From: Parvularcula dongshanensis
GTDB taxonomy: Bacteria > Pseudomonadota > Alphaproteobacteria > Caulobacterales > Parvularculaceae
Assembly (NCBI RefSeq): GCF_014199615.1
Contig: NZ_JACHOB010000004.1
Span: 1 to 64,000 of the forward strand
DNA: 64,000 bases
Direction of reading: 5' to 3'
The notes below the pieces were generated by a model. It searched no databases. It had not been told where the DNA came from and saw nothing but the letters and a program-made list of their open reading frames with translations. Shown here in pieces: positions 33,987 to 42,884 of this stretch (position 1 is the first letter of the stretch; each line of letters starts with the position of its first letter). The position numbers were made by a program, and so were the translations under genes.

Positions 33987-35282
33987 ATGCCGGGCGAACG
34001 CATCGTGCTCGCGACCATCGGGTCGTTGGGCGACTTGTACCCTTTCCTCGCCATCGGCCGGGCTCTGGCCGAGAGAGGCGCCCGGCCCGTGATCGCGGGC
34101 GCCGAAAGCCACATGCGCTTCGTCGAGGCGGCTGGGCTCGAAGGGGCGCCGATCTATCCCGACATCGAGACCTACGTTCAGGCCGCCGGCTACGAGGACT
34201 TCGAGAGCTGGACCGAGCGGGCGGCGGGCGATCCCGACTTCCTCCTGCGCGAGGGGGCGCTTCGCTTCTTGCCGCAAAGCGCGGCGGCGCTCGACCGGAT
34301 CGCGGAGGGTGCGGACGGTGTCGTCGGCTCTTCGCTCGCCTTCGCCGCGCCCATGGTGGCCGAGCGGCGCGGCCTGCCCTTCGTCGCCGCCGTGCTGTCG
34401 CCCATGCTCCTGTTCCTGACCAACGATCCGCCCACTCTGCCGGGCCTTCCGCCGCTCGCCCGCAAGCCCCGGACGCCGCTGCACCGGCGCTGGAACGACC
34501 TCATCCGCACGATCGTGGCCCTGGAGATGCGCCGCCGCTTCGGCCGCGACCTCAAGCGCACGCGCCGCGACCTCGGCCTCGAAGGTTCGGGCGCGGTCCC
34601 GCTCTTCGCCTTCGGCCGGTCCGGCCCCGCACGCCTCGGTCTCTTCTCGCCGCAGCTTCTCGCGGCGGACGCGCGGCTGCCGGCCGAGATGAACGTGACG
34701 GGCTACTGCTGGCGGCAGTCCCGCGAGCCCATGCCCGAAGGGCTGTCGCGCTTCCTCGACGACGGCCCGCCCCCCCTCGTCTTCTCGCTAGGCAGCTTCG
34801 CGGTGTTCGCCGAGCGCGGCTTCTACGAGCGCAGCGTCGAAGCGGCGCGGCGCCTCGGTCGGCGGGCCGTTCTGCTGACGGGGATGGAGCGGCCGGTGCG
34901 TCCCGTTGCAGGCGACGACGTCTACGTCGCGGACTACGCGCCGCACGAGGACGTCTTCCCGCGCGCGGCCGCTGTGATCCACCATGGCGGCGTCGGCACC
35001 AGCGCCCGCGCGCTCGCCGCCGGCGTTCCGCAGCTCGTCGTCCCGCACCTCGGCGACCAGTGGGACAACGCTGCGCGCCTCGAACGGCTCGGCCTCGCCC
35101 TGAGCCTCGACCACGAAGACTACAAGGTGGAGGCCGCCGCCGGTCGCCTTGCCACACTCACCAAGGACCTGCGCTACGCCGAGGCGGCACGGGAGCAGGC
35201 TTCGATCGTCGGCCGTGAAGACGGCGCGGGCACGGCGGCGGAGGAGATCCTAGCGCGCTTGGCTCGCCGCCCGGCCGCGTGA
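33987..35282 (+). CDS. GT1/MGT-family glycosyltransferase
   Basis: 431 aa from the ATG at 33987, with GAGG about 10 bp upstream; an in-frame TTG at 33930 is less likely. The N-terminus ERIVLATIGSLGDLYPFLAIGRALAERG and the C-terminal donor-binding stretch HHGGVGTSARALAAGVPQLVVPHLGDQWDNA mark a UGT-like GT-B enzyme that glycosylates lipids or small hydrophobic acceptors. The acceptor cannot be deduced. It stands alone, convergent with the DjlA-like gene 33 bp away. Confidence 0.92.
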   Translation: MPGERIVLATIGSLGDLYPFLAIGRALAERGARPVIAGAESHMRFVEAAGLEGAPIYPDIETYVQAAGYEDFESWTERAAGDPDFLLREGALRFLPQSAAALDRIAEGADGVVGSSLAFAAPMVAERRGLPFVAAVLSPMLLFLTNDPPTLPGLPPLARKPRTPLHRRWNDLIRTIVALEMRRRFGRDLKRTRRDLGLEGSGAVPLFAFGRSGPARLGLFSPQLLAADARLPAEMNVTGYCWRQSREPMPEGLSRFLDDGPPPLVFSLGSFAVFAERGFYERSVEAARRLGRRAVLLTGMERPVRPVAGDDVYVADYAPHEDVFPRAAAVIHHGGVGTSARALAAGVPQLVVPHLGDQWDNAARLERLGLALSLDHEDYKVEAAAGRLATLTKDLRYAEAAREQASIVGREDGAGTAAEEILARLARRPAA

Positions 35283-35315
35283 GGCACCGGCGGCGGGGCC
35301 GTCGGTCGCTGCGGG

Positions 35316-35996
35316 CTAGGCCCCGGCCAGCGCCCGCTCATAGGCCGTATTGATCGCGGCCATGCGGTGCTCGGCGATCCTGAAGAGCTCCGGCGGCACG
35401 CCGCGGGCGATGAGCGCGTCGGGATGGTTGGCCCGCGCGAGCTTGCGGTAGGCGGCCTTGATCGCGGGCTCGTCCGCATCCGGCTCCAGCCCGAGGATGA
35501 CGAAGGGATCCTCCTTGTCCGCGCCGACATGCGCGGCCTTCACGCGCCGCCAGACCCCGCCTTGCAGCGCGAAGGCTTCGGCCGCGACCTCGAGGAGGCG
35601 CATCTCTTCCGGGTGCGCCACGCCGTCGGCGAGGGCGACGTAGAAGAGACAGTCGAGAACGTCTTCCAAGACCGCGTCCTCGCCGGCGAACAGGCGGCCG
35701 ACCTGGCGCGCATAGGTCTCGAAGCCCGCCGTGTCCTGCTGCGCCATCTGGAAGACGAGGCGGACCTTGGCCTCCTCTTCGGGGGGATAGGCGAAGAAGG
35801 TGCCGAAGGCGCGGACCTCGTCCGCGGTGACGATGCCGTCGGCCTTCGCCATCTTGGCCGACAGCGCGATCAGCGCGATCGAGAAGATGGCCGCGTCCCG
35901 CCTGCGCCGGCGGGCTTCCATCGCCTCCATCACCGCGCCGAGCGTGCGCTCGCGCGCTTCGGTCAGGATGGCCTGAATGCGTTCCCAAAGCGTCAT
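35316..35996 (-). CDS. DjlA-like protein: TerB domain plus J domain
   Basis: 226 aa from the ATG at 35996. An N-terminal helical part is followed by a TerB-like region (IALIALSAKMAKADGIVTADEV, then CLFYVALADGVAHPEE) around 35-135 and a J domain at the C-terminus with the HPD motif (RANHPDALIARG). It lacks the transmembrane segment of E. coli DjlA. The J domain would stimulate DnaK; the TerB part may sense metal or membrane stress. Confidence 0.88.
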   Translation of the reverse strand: MTLWERIQAILTEARERTLGAVMEAMEARRRRRDAAIFSIALIALSAKMAKADGIVTADEVRAFGTFFAYPPEEEAKVRLVFQMAQQDTAGFETYARQVGRLFAGEDAVLEDVLDCLFYVALADGVAHPEEMRLLEVAAEAFALQGGVWRRVKAAHVGADKEDPFVILGLEPDADEPAIKAAYRKLARANHPDALIARGVPPELFRIAEHRMAAINTAYERALAGA

Positions 35997-36044
35997 GGTG
36001 CCGTTTCGGTCCCCCGAGTGTCCTCTATCCGAAAGGAGTGCGAC

Positions 36045-37421
36045 ATGACGATGAGAAGCGTCAACCCAGCGGACGAGACCGTCCACGGAACCTATGAGGC
36101 GCCGAGCGACGCCGAGTTGGACGCCGCCCTGGATCGCAGCGTCGATGCCCATCACGCCCTTCGTGCGGCGGGGGTTCGCGCCCGGGTGGCCAGCATGGGC
36201 GAGGCCGCGCGCGTCATCGAGCGGCGCCGCGACGAGCTCGCCGCGATCATGACCGAGGAGATGGGCAAGACGCTCGCCTCGGCGAAGGCTGAGGCCGACA
36301 AGTGCGCCCTCGCCTGCCGCTACTACGCCGAGCACGGCGAAGCGTTCCTCGCGGACGAGCCGGTCACGATCGACGAGGGCAGCGCCTACGTCGCCCACCT
36401 GCCGCTCGGCCCGATCCTCGCGGTCATGCCGTGGAACTTTCCCTTCTGGCAGGTCGTGCGCTTCGCCGCCCCCGCACTTGTCGCCGGGAATACGGGCCTC
36501 CTGAAGCACGCCTCCAACGTGCCGCGCTGCGCGCTCGCGCTCGAGAGCGTCTTCGAGGAGGCGGGCTTCCCCGAGGGCGCGTTCCAAGCCCTTCTCATCG
36601 GCTCGAAGCGGGTCGAGGGCGTCCTACGCGACGACCGGGTGAAGGGCGCGACGCTGACGGGCTCCGGACCGGCAGGATCGGCGGTCGCGCGCACCGCCGG
36701 CGACGAGATCAAGCCGAGCGTGATGGAGCTCGGCGGCTCGGACGCCTACCTCGTCATGCCCTCGGCGGATCTGGACGTCGCGGTGGCGGCCGCCGTTCAA
36801 GGCCGGACGCAGAACAACGGCCAGTCCTGCATCGCGGCCAAGCGGTTCTTGGTGCACGCGGACGTCTACGATGCGTTCAAGCAGCGCTTCGTCGCCGCCA
36901 TGGCGGCGCTCGAGGTCGGCGATCCCAAGGCCGAGGGGACAGACATCGGGCCTCTGTCGCTGCCGGGCACGCGGGACGACGCGGACGACCTCGTCCAGGA
37001 CGCGATCCGGGCGGGCGCGAAACGCCTGACCGGCGCTGAGATCATCGAGGGGCCCTGCGGCGGCAAGGGCTATTGGTATCGCCCAGGCATCCTCGAGGGC
37101 GTGACGCCCGACGCGCGCGCTTACAAGGAGGAACTGTTCGGCCCCGTCGCGCTCCTCTTCCGCGTCCCCTCGCTCGATGCCGGGATCGAACTCGCCAACG
37201 CGACCGATTTCGGCCTCGGCTCCGCGATCTTCACGCAGGACGAGGGCGAGATGCAGACCGCCGTGCGCGGCCTTGAGGCCGGAGCGACCGCGATCAATCG
37301 CATCGTGGCGTCCGACCCCCGCCTTCCCTTCGGGGGCGTCAAGACGTCAGGCTACGGACGGGAACTTGCGCGGGACGGCATGATGGCCTTCGTCAACCGC
37401 AAGACGGTGACACGGCTCTAG
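36045..37421 (+). CDS. Succinate-semialdehyde-type aldehyde dehydrogenase (YneI/Sad-like)
   Basis: 458 aa from the ATG at 36045, with a strong AAGGAG 6 bp upstream; the frame is open further upstream only antisense to the DjlA-like gene. MPWNFPFWQV, the catalytic Glu in MELGGSDAYLV and Cys in NNGQSCIAAKRF are all present. The short form (about 460 aa) is that of NAD-dependent Sad/YneI enzymes, which oxidise succinate semialdehyde to succinate. It could follow putrescine or GABA breakdown, but it is not next to the agmatine genes. Confidence 0.9.
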   Translation: MTMRSVNPADETVHGTYEAPSDAELDAALDRSVDAHHALRAAGVRARVASMGEAARVIERRRDELAAIMTEEMGKTLASAKAEADKCALACRYYAEHGEAFLADEPVTIDEGSAYVAHLPLGPILAVMPWNFPFWQVVRFAAPALVAGNTGLLKHASNVPRCALALESVFEEAGFPEGAFQALLIGSKRVEGVLRDDRVKGATLTGSGPAGSAVARTAGDEIKPSVMELGGSDAYLVMPSADLDVAVAAAVQGRTQNNGQSCIAAKRFLVHADVYDAFKQRFVAAMAALEVGDPKAEGTDIGPLSLPGTRDDADDLVQDAIRAGAKRLTGAEIIEGPCGGKGYWYRPGILEGVTPDARAYKEELFGPVALLFRVPSLDAGIELANATDFGLGSAIFTQDEGEMQTAVRGLEAGATAINRIVASDPRLPFGGVKTSGYGRELARDGMMAFVNRKTVTRL

Positions 37422-37493
37422 GCCGCATCCGATTTCGCGCGAACTGTTGCGGCGCGAAAGCGTTCTCCCCCCGTCAAGCCTTCGGGGTCCGCC

Positions 37494-38468
37494 ATGCACC
37501 GCCTACTCCCGCTCGCCGCCCTGGCGGCGGGCCTCTTCGTCACGCCTGCCGCCGCGCAAGAGAGGGCCGTCTGGTCCGGCGTGTTCGAGAACGACCTCGT
37601 CTCGAGCACGGACCGCAACTACACCTCGGGCGCGGAGATCACGCGCGCCGCGCTCGCAGAGCGGGGCGGCGCGGTGCACGGCCTCGCAGAAGCGCTGATG
37701 GGCGCCGATGGCGGCCAGGTCGTCTACGGCCTCGGCATCGGTCAGAGCATCTTCACCCCGCAGGACAAACGCGCGACCGAACCGCTTCCGGACCAGCATC
37801 CCTATGCGGGCTGGCTCTATCTGAAGGGCGACCTCCTCGTCGCGCGGACCTCCGGCGCCAGGGACCGCCTGGGACTGCAGGTCGGCGTGATCGGCCCCGC
37901 CTCCCTCGCCGAGGAGACGCAGAACTTCGTACACGACGTCGTCGGCGCGCCGAAGGTCGAGGGCTGGGACAACCAGATCGGCAACGAGCCGGGCTTCACC
38001 GTGAGCTTCGAGCGGCAGTTCCCCCCGCGTAGGCTATGGGACGGGGCCGTTTCGGCGGACATCGTCCCGACGGCGGGCGTGGCGGCAGGCACGATCCTGA
38101 CGCAGGCGAGCCTCGGCCTCACCGCCCGCTTCGGCCTCAACCTGCCGGACCATCTGATGCCGCAGCGGGTGAAGCCCGCCCTCGCGGGGACGCCGTGGTG
38201 GCCCGAAGGGGGCGCCGGCGGCGCCTACCTCTTCGTGGGCACCGAAGGCCGCGCGGTCGCCCGCAACGCCTTCATCGAGGGTCGCGCCTTCTCGGGAGAC
38301 GTCGTCACGCAAGACGCGGAGACCTGGGTCTACGACATCCAGGCGGGCGGCGTCGTCACGGTGTGGGAGACGCAGGTATCTTTGACCTATGTCCGCCGCT
38401 CGGAGGAATTCGCAGATCAGGCGCGCGCCGAGCAGTTCGCGGCGATCGGCCTCGCGCGGAGGTTCTGA
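37494..38468 (+). CDS. lpxR: LpxR-family lipid A 3'-O-deacylase
   Basis: 324 aa with a signal peptide of about 18 residues (LPLAALAAGLFVTPAAAQ). The family motifs FENDLVSSTDRNYTSG (Asn, Asp, Thr of the active site and calcium-binding region) and HPYAGWLYLKGD (catalytic His region) are visible, and the sequence ends in Phe as a barrel protein. It should remove a 3'-linked acyloxyacyl chain from lipid A in the outer membrane. It ends 3 bp from smpB. Confidence 0.9.
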   Translation: MHRLLPLAALAAGLFVTPAAAQERAVWSGVFENDLVSSTDRNYTSGAEITRAALAERGGAVHGLAEALMGADGGQVVYGLGIGQSIFTPQDKRATEPLPDQHPYAGWLYLKGDLLVARTSGARDRLGLQVGVIGPASLAEETQNFVHDVVGAPKVEGWDNQIGNEPGFTVSFERQFPPRRLWDGAVSADIVPTAGVAAGTILTQASLGLTARFGLNLPDHLMPQRVKPALAGTPWWPEGGAGGAYLFVGTEGRAVARNAFIEGRAFSGDVVTQDAETWVYDIQAGGVVTVWETQVSLTYVRRSEEFADQARAEQFAAIGLARRF

Positions 38469-38471
38469 GGC

Positions 38472-38957
38472 CTAGCCGAGGTTCCGCATCAGGCGCTGCT
38501 TCTGGCGGTTCCAATCGCGAGTCTTCTCGGTCGCGCGCTTGTCGTGGAGCTTCTTGCCTTCGGCGAGGGCGATATCGAGCTTCACGAGGCCGCGCTTGTT
38601 GAAGAAGAGCCGGAGCGGCACGACCGTGTAACCCTTGCGTTCGACCGCGCCCGTCAGCGAGGCGATCTGGCGCTTCGACAGGAGCAGCTTGCGGCTTCTC
38701 TTCGGTTGGTGGTTCTCGCGATTGCCCGCCGTGTATTCGGGGATGTTGGCGTTCACGAGGTAGAACTCGGTGCCGTTGGGTCCGCTCTCGGGCGCGCAGT
38801 AGCTCTCGGCGATGTTCGCCTTGCCCTCGCGCAGGGCCTTCACCTCGGTGCCCTGCAGGACGAGGCCCGCCTCGATCACCTCGCCGACCTTGTACTCGTA
38901 GCGCGCGCGCCTGTTGGCGGCGACGGTCGCGGTGCCGGGGGGCGCCTTCTTCGCCAT
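38472..38957 (-). CDS. smpB: SsrA-binding protein
   Basis: 161 aa. [34 protein letters not shown] and the C-terminal tail [22 protein letters not shown] are the SmpB signatures needed for tmRNA binding and trans-translation. The start overlaps the dapA stop by 1 nt (TGATG), so it is the second gene of a dapA-smpB unit. The tmRNA gene itself is not in the window. Confidence 0.97.
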   Translation of the reverse strand: MAKKAPPGTATVAANRRARYEYKVGEVIEAGLVLQGTEVKALREGKANIAESYCAPESGPNGTEFYLVNANIPEYTAGNRENHQPKRSRKLLLSKRQIASLTGAVERKGYTVVPLRLFFNKRGLVKLDIALAEGKKLHDKRATEKTRDWNRQKQRLMRNLG

Positions 38958-39841
38958 CAGGACAGCTCCAGCCCGGCCATGGCGGCGTCGACCTTGGCGC
39001 GCGCAGCGTCCGACGCCGGGACGAGGGGCAGGCGGAACTCTTCGCGGCAGAGGCCGAGCTTGGCGAGCGCGTACTTGACCGGACAGGGGTTCGTATCGGC
39101 GAAGAGCGCCTCGGCGAGCGGCGTGAGCCGGTCCTGAAGCATCAACGCCTCGTCCCAGCGCCCCTCGAGGCAGGCGGTCTGCATCGCGGCGCACATCCGC
39201 GGGGCCACGTTCGACATCACCGAGATGCAGCCCTGTCCGCCCATGGCGTTGAAGCCAACGGCGGTCGCGTCCTCGCCCGAAAGCTGGACGAAGCCCTTCG
39301 TGCAGGCGACGCGCTGCCGCGCGACGCGGGCGAGGTCGCCGGTCGCATCCTTCACGCCGACGACGCGCTCGAGGCGGGAGAGCCGAGCGAGGGTCGAAAC
39401 AGAGACGTCGGACGCCGTACGGCCCGGCACGTTGTAGATCACCATGGGCAGGGCGCACGCCTCGTGCAGCGCCTCGAAGTGGGCATAGAGCCCGTCCTGG
39501 GGCGGCTTGTTGTAGTAGCCGGTCGTGGTCAGGATCGCGTCGGCGCCCGCCTCCTCCGCGCCGGCGGCGAGGCGGATCGCCTCGGCGGTGTTGTTCGAGC
39601 CTGCGCCCGCGATCACCGGAACCCGGCCCGAAGCGGCCTCGACGCAGAGCCGCACGACGCCGATGTGCTCCTCGATCGACAAGGTCGGGCTCTCGCCGGT
39701 CGTGCCGACGGGGACGAGGCCGTGCGTGCCCGCCTCGATCTGGCGTTCGATGAGCGCGCGGTAGGCGTCCTCGTCCACCGCCCCGCCCGAAAAGGGCGTG
39801 ACGAGCGCCGTGATGGAGCCGCGAAGGATCAGTTGGGTCAT
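38957..39841 (-). CDS. dapA: 4-hydroxy-tetrahydrodipicolinate synthase
   Basis: 294 aa, the family length. GTTGESPTL (about 46-54), the catalytic Tyr in [17 protein letters not shown] and Schiff-base Lys in GVKDATGDL are in place. It condenses pyruvate with aspartate semialdehyde in lysine and diaminopimelate synthesis. It precedes smpB with a 1-nt overlap and is divergent from the lytic transglycosylase. Confidence 0.97.
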   Translation of the reverse strand: MTQLILRGSITALVTPFSGGAVDEDAYRALIERQIEAGTHGLVPVGTTGESPTLSIEEHIGVVRLCVEAASGRVPVIAGAGSNNTAEAIRLAAGAEEAGADAILTTTGYYNKPPQDGLYAHFEALHEACALPMVIYNVPGRTASDVSVSTLARLSRLERVVGVKDATGDLARVARQRVACTKGFVQLSGEDATAVGFNAMGGQGCISVMSNVAPRMCAAMQTACLEGRWDEALMLQDRLTPLAEALFADTNPCPVKYALAKLGLCREEFRLPLVPASDAARAKVDAAMAGLELS

Positions 39842-39912
39842 GCCCCGGAGCTACGCGCGGGGTCCGTTTCGGGCAAGGTTACGGTTCGGCACGGCGCTCG
39901 CAGGACGCGTTG

Positions 39913-42114
39913 ATGGTTAACCTTCTCGTGCTACGCCCTCGTCCCATGGCGAGACATCGAAGCTGGGGTGCCCTGCTGCTGGCGGGGCTTTGCGGAGTGG
40001 TGCTGACGGCGGCGGCGCCGAGCCCGAGCCTGAAGCCGCCTGCGCCGGTCTCGCCCTACGTCACGCCGACGGACGAGGCGGTGCTGCGCGCGGTCTTCAC
40101 CGCCCTGACCGACCGGCGCTACGCCGAGGCCGAACGCCGCCGCCGCGACCTCGAAGACCCGCTCGCCCGTGCGGTCGCGGACTGGGCCTACCTGCGCTCG
40201 GGCGGGCCGGGAATACGCGCGGCGGAGGTCGCCGCCTTCCTCTCCGCTCATCCGGACTGGCCCGACGCGACGCGTATCCAGGCGCAGGCCGAGGACCGTT
40301 TCGACGACGAGACGCCCGCCGCCGACCTTCTTCTCTTCTTCGATACCCGCGACCCCGTCCGCGGCGAGGGTATGGTCCAGCTCGGCCGCGCCCTGATCGA
40401 GAGCGGCAGCGTCGAGGCCGGCGAGGACATGATCCGCCGGGCCTGGATCGAGCGCGACTGGACGGCCGCGTCCGAGCGGCAGATCCTATCCCGGCACGGC
40501 GCGCGCCTGCGCGAGGCGGACCACGTCGCAAAAGCCGACCGGCAGCTCTTCGACATCGAGGCGACCGCGACCGAGCGCCTCCTGCCCCTCCTGCCGAAGG
40601 ACGAGCGCCGCGCGGCCGAGGCGCGGATCGCGCTCCTCAAGCGCGACCGCAACGGCCCCGGGCTCTACGAGGCCCTGCCCGAGGAGAAGCGCCTCGACGC
40701 CGGCGTCCTGCACGCCGCCGTTCGCTACTGGCGCCGTTCGGACAAGGATCTGCGGGCGACCGAACTCGCCGGGCTCGCACCGCAAGGCGCCGAGGCGCTT
40801 CGCGACCCGGACGCCTGGTACACGGAGCGGAGCCTCCTCGCCCGGACCGCCCTGTCGGAGGGGCGATTCGAGGACGCCTACGTCCTCTCAGCCTATAGCG
40901 GCCTCACCCGCGGGGCGGACTTCGCCGAGGCGGAGTTCCTGGCGGGCTGGATCGCGCTTCGCTTCCTGGGCGATCCGCAGCGGGCCGAGACCCACTTCGC
41001 GCTCCTCGCGTCGAACGTCTCGAGCCCGATCAGCCTGTCCCGCGGCGAGTATTGGCTCGCCAGGGCGAAAGAGGCGGGCGGCGACGAGATCGGCGCAGTG
41101 GAGGCCTTCCGTCAGGCCGCATCGCGTCCCTTCACCTATTACGGTCAGCTCGCCGCTGAGCGCCTCGGCGACAGCGCGCCCCGCATCGCTTTCCCGGAGG
41201 CCGAGGCGCCGAACGCCGAGGACCTCGCGAGCTTCGAGGCGCGGCCGATGGCTGGCGCCATGCGCATCCTCGCCGAGGTCGGCGAGGATTGGGCCTTCGA
41301 CCGCTTCGCGCGGGCGCTCGACGACTCGCTTGAGACGCCCGGCGAGGTGCTGGCCTTCGCGGACCTCGTGACGGGCGAACGCAAGACGCACCTCGCCGTT
41401 CGTGCGGGCAAGGTCGCGCGTTCGAACGGCGCGGCCACGCCGCAGGCGACCTACCCGCTCCTGCCCGTGCCTGAAGCCGCCGCCGGCTTCGTCGAGACGC
41501 CGCTGATCCTGGGGCTCAGCCGGCAGGAGTCCGAGTTCAACCCGCGCATCGTCTCCTCCGCACGGGCCCAGGGCGTGATGCAGCTTCTGACCGGGACGGC
41601 GAAGATCACCGCCCGCAAGGAAGGCCTGCCCTACGAGGCGAGCCGACTGCTCGACGACCCGGCCTACAACATGACGCTCGGCGCGGCGCACCTCTCCCAT
41701 CTGATCGAGCGCTTCGGCGGCTCCTACGTGATGACGATCGCGGGCTACAACGCGGGCCCGCACCGGGTCGACGGCTGGACCGAGCGCTTCGGCGATCCGC
41801 GCGAGCCGTCCGTGGACCCCGTCGACTGGGTCGAGTTGATCCCCTTCTCCGAGACGCGGAACTACGTTCAGCGCGTGCTCGAGAACGTGCAGATCTACCG
41901 CGCCCGGCTCGATGGCGGGGTCATCGCGGGCAGGCTCACGGGCGATCTCGTGCGGGGCGGCTCCGCGCCCGGTGCGATCGGCAAGGCGTCGCCGGCCCCC
42001 GCCCTCGTCCGCTATGCGGAGGCGGAAGGCATGACGAACGTCCTCAGCCTGCCCGCAGTCCCGCCCTACGCCGTGACGGCCTACGGCGCCGCGGCCGAAG
42101 GGGCGACTAATTGA
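39913..42114 (+). CDS. Soluble lytic murein transglycosylase (Slt70-like)
   Basis: 733 aa from the ATG at 39913, with AGGAC about 7 bp upstream. After an N-terminal signal (LLLAGLCGVVLTAAAP) comes a long helical superhelix (about 50-520). The C-terminal lysozyme-like domain has catalytic Glu in SRQESEFNPRIVSSARAQGVMQL and the motifs GAAHLSHLI and IAGYNAGPHRVDGW. It cleaves glycan strands of peptidoglycan to 1,6-anhydro products in the periplasm. It ends 4 bp from holC. Confidence 0.93.
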   Translation: MVNLLVLRPRPMARHRSWGALLLAGLCGVVLTAAAPSPSLKPPAPVSPYVTPTDEAVLRAVFTALTDRRYAEAERRRRDLEDPLARAVADWAYLRSGGPGIRAAEVAAFLSAHPDWPDATRIQAQAEDRFDDETPAADLLLFFDTRDPVRGEGMVQLGRALIESGSVEAGEDMIRRAWIERDWTAASERQILSRHGARLREADHVAKADRQLFDIEATATERLLPLLPKDERRAAEARIALLKRDRNGPGLYEALPEEKRLDAGVLHAAVRYWRRSDKDLRATELAGLAPQGAEALRDPDAWYTERSLLARTALSEGRFEDAYVLSAYSGLTRGADFAEAEFLAGWIALRFLGDPQRAETHFALLASNVSSPISLSRGEYWLARAKEAGGDEIGAVEAFRQAASRPFTYYGQLAAERLGDSAPRIAFPEAEAPNAEDLASFEARPMAGAMRILAEVGEDWAFDRFARALDDSLETPGEVLAFADLVTGERKTHLAVRAGKVARSNGAATPQATYPLLPVPEAAAGFVETPLILGLSRQESEFNPRIVSSARAQGVMQLLTGTAKITARKEGLPYEASRLLDDPAYNMTLGAAHLSHLIERFGGSYVMTIAGYNAGPHRVDGWTERFGDPREPSVDPVDWVELIPFSETRNYVQRVLENVQIYRARLDGGVIAGRLTGDLVRGGSAPGAIGKASPAPALVRYAEAEGMTNVLSLPAVPPYAVTAYGAAAEGATN

Positions 42115-42118
42115 GGCC

Positions 42119-42565
42119 TTACCCCGCCTTCTCCCAGCGGCCCTGGGGCGTCTGCTTCCAGTAGGTCGCGTCGAGGCCCGCCCCTTTGACCGCGCGCCAG
42201 GCCTCGCGCGCGTCGGGCGCCCCCTCCGCGTCGAACATCACGACTGCTCGTGCGAAGGACGCCATCGCCTCCGCCGAGACCGGCGCGCCTTCGACGAGGA
42301 AAAGGACCTTCGCCTCGTTGGGGGCCGCTTCGCCGAGCGTCAGGAGGACGGGCTGCGCCGCCTCGTGGTCCTCCCCCGCCCGCCCGTGCGGTAGGAAGCT
42401 CTCGTCGCGGAAGGTCCATAGGTGACCGTCGATCTCCTCGAGCCCCTCGGGCGTGCCGCAGCGGACGAGCGCCCGTTGGCCCCGCTCGATCGTCCGGACG
42501 AGGAGGGCCGGCAGCACCTGGGCCAGGGTCGATCGCTCGAGGTGGTAGAAGAGGACTTCGGTCAC
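42119..42565 (-). CDS. holC: DNA polymerase III chi subunit
   Basis: 148 aa. FYHLERSTLAQVLPALLVRTIERGQRALVRCG and the end YWKQTPQGRWEKAG match HolC, which links the clamp loader to single-strand-binding protein. Start at 42565. Its promoter must lie in the gap shared with the TonB receptor gene. Confidence 0.94.
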   Translation of the reverse strand: MTEVLFYHLERSTLAQVLPALLVRTIERGQRALVRCGTPEGLEEIDGHLWTFRDESFLPHGRAGEDHEAAQPVLLTLGEAAPNEAKVLFLVEGAPVSAEAMASFARAVVMFDAEGAPDAREAWRAVKGAGLDATYWKQTPQGRWEKAG

Positions 42566-42884
42566 GAGGCACTTCTAGCCTCTTCGGGCGGCCGCGTCCC
42601 CTCCGGTGCCTTCCGCTGCGAAGAAACCCTCTTCAAGTCATAGCGGCAGGGAAGGCAGCGTCATGCGCCAACTCTCATTGCCATATCTTGCTGCAGCGCA
42701 GCGTAGATCGACAACGTTCGTTGTAATTCTTGCAACAACTCTCTCATCATTTGAAAAACCCGATCACACTATCAGCCTCCCAGATTGACACACATTAAGA
42801 ATGGTCGCCTGATCCCAGAGGGCCGGGGGGCTGGAAAAACGAGGCGCACTCTTCGGAAGTGAGCCCGGAACAGGGAGGAACGGC
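42566..42884. other. 319-bp intergenic control region between holC and the TonB receptor
   Basis: Noticeably richer in A and T than its surroundings, especially 42711-42800, and without a believable gene. It contains the palindrome at 42711-42724, a second TTGCAACAA element just after it, and TTGACA at 42785-42790 without a clear -10. The receptor's ribosome-binding site AGGGAGG lies just before the ATG at 42885. It probably holds the regulated promoter of the uptake gene. Confidence 0.6.
42711..42724. promoter_or_regulatory. Perfect palindrome upstream of the TonB receptor
   Basis: ACAACG-TT-CGTTGT: two 6-bp arms around a 2-bp centre, 161 bp upstream of the receptor start. It could be an operator for a LacI- or GntR-type sugar regulator, but no such gene is in the window and the site is not repeated before manD or uxaC. 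Confidence 0.4.

Noticed and set aside
42606-42788. Small open frame (60 codons) in the gap before the TonB receptor
   Set aside because: No ribosome-binding site, no similarity, and the gap looks like control DNA with a palindrome.
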